Source: Hydrangea macrophylla
Lineage: Eukaryota; Streptophyta; Magnoliopsida; Cornales; Hydrangeaceae
Direction of reading: 5' to 3'
Assembly: GCA_033977485.1 (NCBI GenBank)
Contig: CM066982.1
Span: 32,714,218 to 32,778,217, forward strand
Length of the DNA stretch: 64,000 nucleotides
In this document: piece by piece, positions 46,356 through 58,301 of the stretch
Numbering within the stretch: position 1 is the stretch's first letter
How the letters are laid out: each line of letters begins with the position of its first letter
Notes under the pieces: model-generated
The model's database searches: none
What the model was told of the DNA's origin: nothing
Seen by the model: the letters and a program-made list of their open reading frames with translations, nothing else
Translations under genes and position numbers: made by a program

Positions 46356-47675
46356 CGTTTAACTTTGTTTTCATGGATAGAGCAATTTGGGCTTCTATAT
46401 TTTATTTTTGCTTTTAAATTGTTTTCTCTTTTGGTTTTTCAGATCTGCTTGGAAGAATATTGACTTTCAAACCTTGCATGTGAGTTTTTGAAAATTTTAT
46501 TGTGTTTCACTTATTTTGTAATTATTGGGTTGCTTAATTAAAGCCTTTTGATTTTCAACTCATTTACACTTCTCTTGGAAATTGCAAAAACTGGTATTGA
46601 AATTTGCATGGTAACAAAGCTAAGCAAAAGGCCTTGAAAATAGTTTCAAGCCTTCCAAGTACCACTTAACTTGCCTTTCGCATTTGCTTAGGTTTTTTTT
46701 TGTTTTTTATTTTTATTTTTTCCCCATCCTTCTTGTTCTCTGGGAAGCTGAATTGATTACAACTTTGTCTCTTGGACATTTGCTTGTATATATTTACTCA
46801 TATCTCTGTGTGTCAACAACACCTAAGTGTTGATTTGCAGCTATCATCCTCACAAATGTATTCTTTCCCTTTTTAATGTGGATTAATGTTTTTGTTTAAT
46901 CTATTCTTTTCCTTCTGTGTAATGGCATATATAATATGTCTTGCTTTTCATTATGATCACTTTACTCAAACAGTACTCTGCACAAACCTAGAAGTCTAAG
47001 CCACATGTTAATGTTAGTGAAATCCGCTATTATAGTATACTTTATACTGGGCAGTGATTAATTTCGTTGTTGAATCTATTAGTTTTATTTACAGCTTCGA
47101 TAACGGCTTATTTCTAACGATGTTGCTAGAAAAAAAAAACTACTACTATAATTAACGAATTCAAGCACACTATCTTGCTGCCGAGATATGAAGTTTTACA
47201 ATCTGGTGTGCTTTGATGTCTTACTTTACATTAGGCATTGCCTGGTCAGCCTAGGTTATCTTGCCTTATGGCATTCTAAATATGTCAGGATTATGAGTTT
47301 TACTAATAATTAAAGATGTGCTAGGCACTAGCGTATCTTCTATGGGGCCTTTACTGAGACAGGAATTGCTTTTCTTGCTTATTTAGACTGTACACGATGT
47401 GAAGGAAAGGTAAATTTTTTTCTTGCATTTACACTTAGGCTGTATTATGAATGCTTCATTGAGTGGATTAAGTCACTTACGTTGTAATTGGATTGGCTTG
47501 ATTCCAGTGTATAGTAGATAAGTTTATACATATGGTTAAAAGAATTGATTCCAAATACGTCCATGATATACCCCGTAATTGGGTTGCCTTTGGTGGTTTG
47601 ATTTAATGACATCTAAATGAATGTTCTGGTTGTTTCTTGCGCATCATCATTATTTTCACTTCTCCTCAACTTCAG
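46356..47675 (+). other. CACTA right arm, intron-like DNA with one exon-like segment
   Basis: T-rich DNA without a long ORF. At 46443-46479, TTTTTCAG precedes and GTGAGT follows a 37-bp segment (one frame SAWKNIDFQTLH). The gene of origin is not recognised. Confidence 0.4.
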
Positions 47676-48004
47676 GGATCAAGCCCGCAGAAAGAAAGAA
47701 GAGGAAGAAAAGAAACTGGAAAGAGAAAGAGAGAAGGTACTTTGTTGATATGTTGATTCTCTCTCTTCAGCTGTTTGAATATGACTTTTTCCTCATGTCT
47801 TGAAGAATTGAATTTAAATGTCGAAATTGAGAAATTTTAGTATTTGGTAATTGGGTCTTAAGAAATACACATGTTATATCTAAATATGTTCTTGACAGGC
47901 TGAAAATTTATACAGCTACACAAACTAGAATCATTATTGCTATTTTTACCTCTGTGATTTTTTGTGTTTTTAATTTCTCATCATCCAAAATGCAGATTCA
48001 TTTT

Positions 48005-48011
48005 TCTTTAT

Positions 48012-48063
<52 letters not shown>
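48005..48063 (+). repeat. (CT)n microsatellite in the CACTA element
   Basis: About 55 bp of CT repeats with single interruptions. Confidence 0.85.
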
Positions 48064-49514
48064 TCCACGGTTTGTGTTTGGGCGGTGTTGCGTGCATGTT
48101 ACATGTTTTGAGAAGATGAACAATCTTGCTCCGCTCGCCCACCTTTGCATGACCAGCTATTTAAATGTATAAAGAGAAAGGTATGGATACCATTTCACTT
48201 TTTATAATAATTCATAATTACATGAAAACCATTACATTTTCTCCCCTAAAAAAATAATAAGAGCTTAGATGGTCATTAAATTCAAAAAAAACCTCCACAC
48301 ATGCTTTCTCATTTATTCTCTCTCCCCATTAACTGCCACTACATGTCTCATATCTTTTCCCACCCAATTGAGCACTACATAACCATCTCTCCCAATCCTC
48401 TCCTTTCTATCCACTCTTGCTCTAGAGCACAACAAAACCACAACCAACACATGTAAGAGACGATGAATTAGAGAAATAAAGAGAGACTCACTTATATTGC
48501 TTCAGATCTCTCTTTTTCCAATCATATCCTTGGGATTTCGATTTCATCTTTTGTAATTAGGATGCATAAGAATTAGAGACAGAAATAGAGACTCAAAGAC
48601 CACTTTACACGATCAGTTACTTTTTCAATCCATATAGCGACTCGGTTTCAATCGCATTGTTAAATCCTCTATTTTTTATTCAGACTGCATACGTTGATTA
48701 CTTGCTAATTCATTGCGTCGCTGCTCGACATTTCATAGTTCCACACTCAATTTCAAAGCAAATTTTCGCTTTTAAATCAGAATGGCGGTTTCTGGCCCTT
48801 TAACCCTACACATGTATATTTCTTTCATATCTTCCTCAACAGTTATGCTTCGTGGTTATTTGTATCAACGTGCTGAAAAAGAATCAGTTCTTTTGTTACT
48901 AATTGTAATGTAGCAATAGTAAAATTCAGGAATGTGAGGCTTCATTTTTTTTAGGCTACATTTGTTAGTTTGGCAAGGGTGTTCATAAATCTGTGTTTTA
49001 TGATTTCTAAATATGGAATTGACTATTGTTTGTTGTTTAGTTTATTGTTTTATATCATGTGGGGCGGAACACTAGGTGTTTGTGAAATGTTATGAGTGAG
49101 GTTGAGATGCTGGTGGTCCTTTTTTGGGGAAGGGCTTAGTTTGGGGCTTTGTCTGTTTGTTTTGTTTTTGGCTTTGTCCCTTTTCTTTTAATCTTAGATT
49201 CCCAAAAACACACACAAAAAAAAAAAGTTGAGAACCTGATATGCTTTATCAAATCTCTTTTAACTACCACCCATTTGCATTATAACCAACCAATAAACTT
49301 ATGCTTTACCAAATTTCTTTTGACTACCACCCATTTGCATTAAAACCAACCAATAAACTTATCCATTCGGACGTGGTCTGAATCATTAAGATTACTGTAG
49401 GATCTAATGTGTTAGTTTGTGAATAATATATATGTAATGTGTGTTTTTTAAATTAATGTTAACGGTATTCTTTGCAAACTATTTTTAATTTGTTAATTTT
49501 GAAGTATATAACAA

Positions 49515-49551
49515 AAACAACATGTTGCACACGCAACGCGTGCACGGCTAG
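49515..49551 (+). mobile_element. Helitron-like 3' end
   Basis: TTGCACACGCAACGCGTGCACGGCTAG followed by T has the hairpin and CTAG of Helitron 3' ends. The 5' end was not located. Confidence 0.4.
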
Positions 49552-51310
49552 TTGTTTTAAAAGGCAAAGGCGCGCCTTGAGGCGAGGTGAGGCCAAAGCC
49601 TCAAGGCTTTATAATTTATAATGGAGTCTTCAAAGGCTTTCGTTTTTTCATGAGGTGTCAAGAAAAAGCACAGAAGGCAGCTTGCACATCTTGGGAGTTT
49701 TCCAGAATTACTTATGTGCCCTTTCTAAGCAAGGGTTGGGCCTTTTGTTTTATGTTTGTTTGGTTTCATTGTTATTGATATATATGCCTGACCTCAAGGG
49801 TTGGTGAAATGCCTTGCCTAGTATTTTTGCCTTTTAAGACATTGTGCATGATAGAAGGAAGGTAGTTCTTTATGGAAGCACATGCCAAAACCTTAAATAA
49901 CAAGTTATACTTCTAAATCATATATCATGCAACACATATTTCCTTTCTTTATCTTTCCTTCCTTCCAACCACAAAAGGAGGGAACTTAATAGTCCATCCC
50001 CTAGGGGATATCCTTTCCATCGTCCAACCTTTTCGTCCTTCCAATTTTCAATCCACTAATCATCCAGAGCTTTCAAGTGAATAGACTTAATTCCTCAGAG
50101 AATTTTGAGATATTCACCTCTGTAGACTTGGTTAGTGATGTTGTATTAGCTATTCATTGTTTGATCCTTTGTCTGATTTAACTACTAAACCTTGCTTAGT
50201 ACAATTGATTGACTTATATTCTGTATGCTTTATGATCGTGCATAGTTTTGTGCATCCATTTATGTTAGCATTAGAACTTCTAAAACTAATGTTATTTCCG
50301 TATCCTTATGACTTTGTTTATAGGAGAGGATTTGAGCAGGTAAGGAACTGCTTGACATGAAGAGAATAGCTGAAGAAAATTAAAGAAAACGGTCTATCTT
50401 ATATCATTGGCTATTTGGAAATGGCATTAGTATAGCATTCTTCTATATACAATGTTCTCCTTCTATACTATAATTTTCATAGTACTTTGTTATGTCAGTT
50501 TCCTAGACTTGCGTAAAGCAGAGAAAGAAGAAGAGAAGAGAGCAAGGGATAATATTCGTCAAAACTACAGTGAGATAAGGTTTTTGCTGAACTCTTTTAC
50601 TACTTATGTTTTCCTGCAGCTACCTAGATACCAGCATTGTGGCATAGCTTGTTGTATGATATGTTAGTCAAATTGAGAATCGAATCTGTTAGCCAAATTA
50701 TGAGATCGTGACTCATAAGATTCACTTTTTAGGAAGTAAATAATGAATTTTTATATATATACTGTACAGTCTAAAAACATGACTACGGTGCTTAAAACAT
50801 TGAAAGTTGTCCACTTAAAACTTCAAAATCCAGAAATTATGAATCGTGTATCGTATTCAATCATGAATCATATTAGGTTGTATGAAACTCAAATCCACTC
50901 ATGTGAATTGACTCGTGAATTGGCCGATTCTAATGACCATGGTTGTATTAACTATTGTAATCTCTTGAAGTTTTCTTCTTCTGTCGCTATTCACATGTTT
51001 ATTGATTTACAAAAGTAAAAATAGCAGATAGAACTCTTAAGAAAAGACTTGGCTGTAGTGATACGTTCCAAAACTTTTCTTTTATCCCTACTACTGAACA
51101 GTACTAAGAAGCTATTAATCACTTAAATTGAACTCAACTCAAGTCAACAAAGCCTTGTCCCAAACTATTTGCAGTCAGATACATGAATCCTACCCTAAAA
51201 AAAAAAAAGACACTTGAATCCTAGTCTCCCCATTTTGTTCTGTCGATTATCGACTGTAGTCACACTCTTACACTTTGTCATATAATTCCTTATGATCTCT
51301 ACCTAATGTC

Positions 51311-51386
51311 AATTGTTGTTGTTGTTGTTGTTGTTGTTCTTCTTCTTCTTCTTCTTCTTCTTCTTCTTCTTCTTCTTCTTCTTCTT
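51311..51386 (+). repeat. (GTT)n(CTT)n microsatellite
   Basis: About eight GTT units followed by about sixteen CTT/TTC units. Confidence 0.9.
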
Positions 51387-52359
51387 TTTAAAGAAATTTC
51401 ATATTTAAACAAAAATGCCAACTCAAAAGTGCATATAGCAATATTCTATTGTATTGTTATGGGCATCTAAAAAAGGGCTCAATTTACTAATTTTGATTAA
51501 AATAAAATCTTTGGAGCCTTTTTCTTCTTCAATTTGTTGGTGCATTACTTTACTCTAATGTGAATAGTTTGTGGATTTGAACCACTATTGAATGATTTCT
51601 AAGACTGATTGTGTATGACGCATCTAATACTGAATACTTTTACTAAGATATAAACACCCAGTGTGGTTAGTTTATTATTAGGATTTTTTATTTTGTTGTG
51701 GACATCTCGTTGCTTTTAATTATATTTGGTTTTACTTGAAATTGACTTGGAAGTCTATCAGGTTTATTGAAGTTTCTATCATTTCTTTTCCAAATGGGTT
51801 TGAAATCACTCTATCTAGTCTGGCCTTGGAATCGATACCAAAATTTTAACTTTGGTCGTAATTGTGATTAAAGAGAGCCCAAATTTTGATTTTCTCTCTT
51901 TTTATGACTTTTCCTTTGCAACCAAACTTATCTTTTATCAAATAGCTATTACGTTACATGTAAGAGTTGAGGATGTGGGAAAAAAGTAAACTAGATGTAG
52001 AATTGAGTAGTAATTGTCCCCTTTCATTTGTATTCTCATGACATAGATACAAAACAAATGAATGTGATTGTATTCCTACTTCCTATCACATGAATATATT
52101 ACTATCATTTTAACATTATAGGAAGAGGTCTTATCATCAAAGCAGCAAGTACTGCTGGAACAATTTTTATTTTGGTCTTAGAAATGGATGTCATTCCTCT
52201 TTCAGGGAATGGCCATACACGTTTGTATGAGTAGATCTTTGGTTTGTTGATGGACTTCAACTTGGATAAATAAGAATGGTCATTGACATCTTCCTAATTT
52301 GCTAACAAGATCATGTACATCTAGGATGGTCTATACTTGTCCACTTGACGTAAGCATTA

Positions 52360-52780
52360 AGCTTAATGACTTATAACTTGGTTTTGTTTATTCTAAGAAC
52401 ACGCGCAACTCCAAGTGACAGGACTAGAGGGAATGTATTCATACCAGCTGATTACGACGACGAAAATCATCTTTCATACATATGTACTTGTGTCTATGTG
52501 TATTTATACATGTCGATCGATCAATCGATCGATCGATCGATCAATCGAGAGAGAGAGAGAGAGAGAGAGAGAAAGAAAGAGAGAGAAGACTTACAACTTG
52601 GTTTTGTTTATGCTAAGCACACACACAACTCCAAGTGGCAGGACTAGAGAGAATGTATTTATACCAACTGATTACAATGACGAAAGTCATCTTTCATACA
52701 TATGTATATGTGTCTGTGTATTTATACATGTCGAGAGAGAGAGAGAGAGAAGAAGAAGAAGAAGAAGAAGAAGAAGACCA
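52360..52780 (+). repeat. Imperfect direct repeat with GATC, GA and AAG microsatellites
   Basis: Two copies (about 52366-52570 and 52590-52750) share ACTTGGTTTTGTTTAT, ACTCCAAGTG and CATCTTTCATACATATGTA, each ending in a GA run. The second continues into (AAG)n. The ORFs here are low complexity. Confidence 0.75.
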
Positions 52781-52941
52781 GCACAACAAACATTTGTGGC
52801 AAAGGAAGACAAGTGTCAATTGTCCCAAGAAAACACACCTTTGTTCAAATGTGGCACCACTATTTTCACAAATCGGCTTTTTGTATGCATTACTTGCAAT
52901 ATGATGTGAAATTGTTCTGAGTTACTATAATTTATTTTAGG

Positions 52942-53031
52942 TGATGATCCTACTTCAACGAATCGTACCTGGACTGAAATTGGAAATACTTCGGGATGGG
53001 AGCGCGTTGGTTACTGGCCCCAGCAACATTA
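52942..53031 (+). other. Exon-like segment ending in a stop, CACTA right arm
   Basis: After TTTATTTTAG (52932-52941) one frame reads DDPTSTNRTWTEIGNTSGWERVGYWPQQH and stops. It may be a last exon of the element's own gene or of a captured one. It is not recognised. Confidence 0.3.
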
Positions 53032-53493
53032 ATAATAAAAGCTAGTTAACTGAGAAAGAAAATTGGTTTGTTCTTTTTGATCCATTTATATGAATTGTAC
53101 TACTTGTCATATTTTGTTTTCTCAGAAGTAAGTGTGTTAGTGTGTGTTCTCTCAATTTTGTACTAGTCTATTACATTGAGAAATAATCGATTTAAATATG
53201 GTCATTAGGGTCCTGTTTAGGCTCTCTTGAATGAAATAATTGCATTCATAATCTTCAACGAGAAAATCTTCATTTGGGACGGATCCATTTATGAAATGGT
53301 GCTCGTTCATGAATTTTCAATTTTAAGAAAATATAGAAATGACCTTATAAGAAGAGATACAGTGAAGTCCCTTACTTCTCTATATGCTTTCATTCATGAC
53401 GATGTATTTTCTTCTGAAGTACTTTATTAGAAGTTATGAGCAATCAAATTCAAGTGACAACCAAATAGACGAATACATTTTAGTTTATGGAGA

Positions 53494-53822
53494 CAGGCTG
53501 GTGAGTTCGACAAGCTATTACTCGACAGCGTGTGCGAAGACGAAGCAGTCAGGAGACAAATACAGGTACAATATGGAGGCTACAATATAGGCTACAGATA
53601 CGGAACACACGTGCCACCTAATCCATTCAATCAACACGATCTGTTTATGACGTCCCATACCGTAGCACCCCCAACCAACGTTCAGATATCCATGATGGCT
53701 CAACAACAACACCACCACCACATGATACTGTAGCACCAAAACCAATTTCAGCCTCAACAACCCAACATGTTGGCAATGGTACCTCATTAGTACCACCCTC
53801 AATACTCTCAACAACAAATGGT
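53494..53822 (+). pseudogene. Captured C-terminal fragment of an ANTH/AP180-type clathrin assembly protein
   Basis: One frame reads GEFDKLLLDSVCEDEAVRRQ, then VPPNPFNQHDLFMTSH and VAPPTNVQISMMAQQQ, with a stop at 53731-53733. The same frame continues HQNQFQPQQPN and YHPQYSQQQ with one more stop. Plant ANTH clathrin adaptors end with such segments, including an NPF motif and a Gln/Met-rich tail. In an intact protein NPF binds EH-domain partners. The ANTH domain itself is absent and no start codon is suitable. It lies near the right end of the CACTA element and is probably a transduplicated fragment. Family recognition is by recall of the C-terminal motifs. Confidence 0.6.
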
Positions 53823-54164
53823 GATCTAGACAATTATTAGGTCTTATTTTCTATGACTTTAAATTTCAGACATGGTTTATTTGTCAGTTAGTTTAGTTTA
53901 GTTTAGTTTTGGATGGATTTACTCTTTCAATTTCAGACATGGTTTGTTAGTTTTGGTTTGGATTTAGAAAAAATTTGTATTTAAGAATAATTATGCTTAT
54001 TTTGGATTATATTTCTTGCATTTAATATAGATTGAGCTTGTATTTATTATAGTTTGGATTTGAGCTTGTTATATGTTTATAGTAAATGTGATGTGATTGT
54101 GATGGAAATTAGGAGCAAATAAAATTGGGGAGCAAATTTTAGTATTTATGTTTTTCATATTTAA

Positions 54165-54610
54165 AATAATTACTAACGGATAATTTCCTTTAGTATTCTT
54201 ACACATGTGTTAGAAAACAAACCGTTAGTAATAGAAATTTCTAACGGTTTTTATCCATTAGTAATTGTCTCAAAAGTGTTAGAAACTGTCATATTACAAA
54301 CCGTTAGTAATAAAATTACTAACGGTAAATATCCGTTATAAATTTCCGTTAGTATTTTGTATACAAAAGTGTTAGAAAAATAAACCGTTAGAATATATTG
54401 GAATATTTCCGTTAGAAATAATAAATTACTAACGGAAAATATCCATTAGTAAACATATTACTGACGGTAAATTACTGTTAGTAAAAATAATTTTCCTAAC
54501 GGACAATTATCGTTAGAAATTCCGTTAGAATTATTAGTCACACTTTATTCCTAATGGTAATAGTCTATTAGTAATAATTTTACTAACGGTAAATTACCAT
54601 TAGAAATATG
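54165..54610. repeat. Right subterminal repeats of the CACTA element
   Basis: At least ten CTAACGG or CCGTTAG words occur in alternating orientation, for example CTAACGGATAATTT, AACCGTTAGTAAT and TTCCGTTAG. Confidence 0.8.
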
Positions 54611-54626
54611 CCCTTTTGGTGTAGTG

Positions 54627-54963
54627 AGTGTGAGAGCAAGGATCCTAAAGTCCAATTAAAGTTACTTGAGCCCCTATGAGTGATTGATCTACAAATAAAT
54701 CCTAGTCTTCAACCAAGATTGAAAAGCCTTCAAGTCTTCAAGCTTGATCCTTGTTGAGCTCCATCACTCTTGGACTTCATCATATGCTATTTCATGATCT
54801 CAAACAAGGTTAGAACATTTAAATGCATAAATCAAGATATTAACACAATGAAAATGACTTGATAATAGTTTAGAATAGAACAATTATAAACATGCTATTA
54901 TTAATAGATTTGTCATCATCAAAACAAATATAAATAATGCCTTAAAGAAATTCAAGGTTAACA
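54627..54963 (-). repeat. SIRE-like 3' LTR, piece 3
   Basis: It matches 58052-59088 (without the TRIM) and ends GGTTAACA. The adjacent ATTTCCCCCTTTTT is the polypurine tract read from the other strand. Confidence 0.87.
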
Positions 54964-55639
54964 ATTTCCCCCTTTTTGATGATGTCAAAACATACAATAG
55001 AGATATAGCAATTAAAGCACAATAAGAATCGTTTTCATGTTATCGTTCGAAGTAGCAAGAAATACAAAGTATGAATCTAAGAATGATAACTTTCTAAAAA
55101 ATCTCTATTCTCATTTTCCCAATTTTAAAGATCTCTATCATATCATTATCCAATATTCTCTAGCACTCACATTCTCTATCTCTAACATTTTTCCCATTTT
55201 TGACAACAACAAAAAGATTGGGGGTTTGAACTAAAAGTTCCCCCTCAAGATAAGCAAACATGTTATGGAGGCAATGAGATATCAAAACAACTAAAGTGAA
55301 CATAGTAATATGTTCCCCTTCAACAAATGCATATATGAATACATACCAATTTTAAGATAAAAAATATGCATTGTCTCCTTAGGAGGATGAAATAGTTATG
55401 AACATCAAAATAGTGTGCCAATCGAAATGCAAGCATGATTTCACAATCAAAACAAATTAATGTGATAAACAAACATGATTAGCATGCCATCAAAATCAAG
55501 AGAAATATCAAAACAAATTAATCAATCATACTCCTACTAGACTTAAGGTAAGAGATTTAACCATTGTCCAAGCATTTCTTAGATGCTTCATTTGCCATGG
55601 AGTAAGAGGTAGATCCCTTTTTAATCAAACCATGTTAAT
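54964..55639 (-). other. Internal remnant of the SIRE-like element without pol
   Basis: Only the polypurine tract (54964-54984) is recognisable. The roughly 4 kb expected for protease, integrase, RT and RNase H is missing. Confidence 0.65.
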
Positions 55640-56864
55640 TTTCTTACGAAATGAACATTTATAATTAGCATGCCCTTTTTTAATGCAATAATGACAAGTT
55701 ACATGGGGAAGGGTCTCATTTGAGATTGATTCCTTAACAAAGAAATTCTTGTGAGAATTTTAAGAATTTGAAGTAGAAGATGTGGACTTTACAAAGAAGA
55801 TTTTGTACTTCTTTTCCTTGTATGTGAGATTAAATCCCAAACCGGCATTGTCAAAAACACATTTTTGTTTTCCCAAAAGCATATTCAAATTTTGTTCACC
55901 TTGGGTAAATTTGTCTATGGTTTTTAACAAATCTTCAATCTCCTTTTTCAATTCAACCTTTTCTTTTTCAATAAACTCACTTGAAGGTTGATTGGTTGAG
56001 ATAAGTTTTTCTTGTCTCAAAATATCATTTTGAGATTTTAAATCTTCTAAATTCTTTCTCAACTCCAAATTTTCTTTTTTGAGCTCATTTAAAGATTGTG
56101 CTCTTGAAGCATATTTTTCATTTTTAATCTTTAAAGATTCATTTTGGGATTTGAAAAAATTGAACTTATTTGAAAGTTTGGAAAAATTCTTTTTAAGAGT
56201 AATATATTTAGATCCCAAATTCTCTAACTTCTCATGTAACTCCTCAAAAGCACATTGAAGCTCATTATAGTTAGGAGATTCAACAATAGATGTAGGATTA
56301 GAGTTTACCAAATTCTCTTGTGCACCTTCTTGGTCACATGAGTCATCATCGGATGAGTCACTATTCGAATCGCTCCAAGTGCCCCCTTTTGCCATTTTCT
56401 CATTCTCCTCACCTTCTTCATTGGCAAATAAGCATATACAACTTTCTTCTTTCTCTTGTACAAAATCCCCTTTTTTTTTTACTTTTTTGTTGATGAATTA
56501 GATTTTCAACATTTGCTATAACATCATCAACTATTTGTTGCAACTCAAGGATTTGGTTAGTAGTATTATGAATATTTTCTAAACATAACCAAATTTCATT
56601 AGCATTAGAGCATGAACGAATTCTATTATATGAAATATCATCTAAAGAATTACGTAGAATTTTCATAGCTCTAAGATTCAATAGAAAGTTATTTTGATCA
56701 CTTTCATTCCATTCAATCTCTTGTTTAGGAGAAAAACTAATTTTGACAATATTCCAAAGATTGTAGTCAAGTGAAAGAAAATAAATTTCCATTCTCCTCT
56801 TCCAATGATCATACTTATGATCACTCAACGATGGAGGAGTGCTAATACAATATCCTTTTTTCAA
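55640..56864 (-). pseudogene. gag: SIRE-type gag with coiled coil and zinc knuckle, frameshifted
   Basis: The N-terminal segment (56418-56864) starts MKKGYCISTPPSLSDHKYDHWKRRM and matches the copia gag fold (DHWKRRMEIYFLSLDYNLW). A frameshift near 56400 leads to the second segment (55760-56395) with an acidic SDSNSDSSDDD stretch and a long heptad-rich coiled coil (about residues 40-180). Further down, at 55655-55696, the minus strand encodes a zinc knuckle CHYCIKKGHANYKC (CX2CX4HX4C). The order matches SIRE/Maximus gag proteins. The rest of the polyprotein is absent. Confidence 0.78.
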
Positions 56865-56925
56865 AAAATGTAGTTTTCATGGATCTTAACTCAAACTTTT
56901 CAAAAACTTTTGAAAATAGAAGAGC

Positions 56926-56943
56926 CGAGGCTTTGATACCAAT
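56926..56943 (-). other. Primer binding site of the SIRE-like element
   Basis: The minus strand reads TGGTATCAAAGCCTCGGC near the 5' LTR edge, fitting an initiator tRNA-Met primer. It fixes the element's orientation. Confidence 0.78.
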
Positions 56944-57619
56944 TGTTGGCCCGAAATGGAAACCTTAGAGGGGGGGTGAATAAGGTTTTAGCGGAAAATT
57001 AACATTTAAAAACTTAATACATAATTAAACACAATCACAAATAATATTGTAAAGAGAGAAAGGAAAAGACACTTGCAAACTGAGTTTTCAAGTGCTTCGA
57101 CAATCCGTACACCGCAGCCTACGTCCACCCCTCAAGAACACCTCTTGAAGATTACTTTAATCGATATACTTCACGGGTGTAGACCAAACCGTTACAAGAG
57201 CCTTCAATCTCTTCCAAAGAAGAATACTTCTTCTTTGCAGAAAAGGGTTACTAACCCTCACTCTTTACAAACGATTGAAAATATAAATTGAACTCTCTCT
57301 CTAGAGTGGATGGATAAAAATTAAAACTCATACAACAACTCCTTAGTGAGTGGATAATACAAATGAAACCTCACTGCAATTTGCTCTCTCAAGAATTAAA
57401 ATTGAAATCTAGAGCAAATTGATTTTTCACTCAAACTAGGGCTCAAATATGGATGATGATTAAACAAGATGTTTGAATGATTTTTATTTGTGACCTAACA
57501 CTTAAAATCACCCCTATATATAGCTTTTGAAAGATTATAGCCGTTGGGAGTGAATGTGGAGTGTAAAAACAATTTTTGGAGAGTTTAGAAAACTATCAGA
57601 TATGCAGTTCTACGCGATC

Positions 57620-57771
57620 CAGTCGACTGTATCGAAGGTTCGGTCGACTGAAAAGTTTGTAATAGAGAAGAGACATTCTATGTGAAATCCAGTCGACTGA
57701 ACAGTACCTTTGGTTGATAGAACATTACCTCCGGTCAACTGGACATAAAATATTTCAGTCGACTGGTTTTT
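57620..57771 (-). repeat. Cluster of AGTCGACTG words in the SIRE-like LTR (right copy)
   Basis: CAGTCGACTG occurs three times, with CGGTCGACTGAAA and CGGTCAACTGGAC between. It is better preserved than the left copy. Confidence 0.8.
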
Positions 57772-58301
57772 CCTATTTTTTGTAAACTGTGACACCTCTT
57801 TACTAAAAGGGCCATAACTCCCTCTACAAAACTCGTTTTTGCGATCCGTTTGAAGATTCAGAAACTAGATTCAAATACCTTCCAACCATGTAAAACTCAA
57901 AATCTAGTTCCTTACCAATTAGATCAGGTTTGCCTTTAAAGATAACCCATCTGCAAGGGTACTTGATTTTGACTTAGCCACTTGAAAACTTTTGTGAAAT
58001 GAATTTAATTGAATGGTCTAAGCATGTTTTGGTCCTTGAAAGTATTTTAAAGTATGAGAGCAAGGATCCTAAAGTCCAATTAAAGTTACTTGAGCCCCTA
58101 TGAGTGATTGATCAAAATGCTTACAAATAAATCCTAGTCTTCAACCAATGATGAAAAGTCTTCAAGTCTTCAAGCTTGATCCTTGTTAAGCTCTATCACT
58201 CTTGGACTTCACCATATGCTATCTCATGACCTCAAACAAGGTTAAAATGTTTAAATGAATAAATCAAGAGATAAGCACAATGAAAATGACTTGATAATAG
58301 T

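Larger units (their letters stand above)
47676..50579 (+). pseudogene. Captured fragment of a host gene resembling a UBA/UBX-type (ubiquitin-binding) protein, three exons
   Basis: Three exon-like pieces read together as a charged helix. Exon A (47676-47736, after TTCAG, before GTACTT) gives ARRKKEEEKKLEREREK. Exon B (50324-50391, after TTATAG) gives AGKELLDMKRIAEEN. Exon C (50507-50579, after TTTCCTAG, before GTTTTT) gives LRKAEKEEEKRARDNIRQ. The series resembles the coiled-coil region of plant UBA/UBX-like proteins as I recall it. Exon B has stops in place of an expected Arg (TGA) and Glu (TAA). A Helitron-like 3' end (49551) lies in the intron. The parent gene family is a tentative call, but a spliced host gene origin is well supported. 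No UBA or UBX domain is present. Confidence 0.5.
33344..54626 (+). mobile_element. CACTA (En/Spm) transposon with captured gene fragments and a nested chromovirus
   Basis: The terminal repeats are CACTACACCA and TGGTGTAGTG. Subterminal regions (33380-33540 and 54165-54610) hold many CTAACGG/CCGTTAG words in both orientations, the typical transposase-binding layout. The SIRE-like LTR continues uninterrupted across the element, confirming the borders. Without the nested chromovirus it is about 9.7 kb. No transposase (TNPD) domain was seen, so it is probably non-autonomous. A clean 3-bp target duplication could not be identified, since the left flank is an A run. Its strand is arbitrary. Confidence 0.85.

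Noticed and set aside
52366..52909. ORFs rich in Arg-Glu and Lys-Glu
   Set aside because: They arise from GA and AAG microsatellites within a duplicated segment.
33344..54626. A 3-bp target duplication for the CACTA element
   Set aside because: The left flank TTTTAAAA and right flank AGTGTGAG share only one or two ambiguous bases. The insertion is supported by LTR continuity, not by a duplication.
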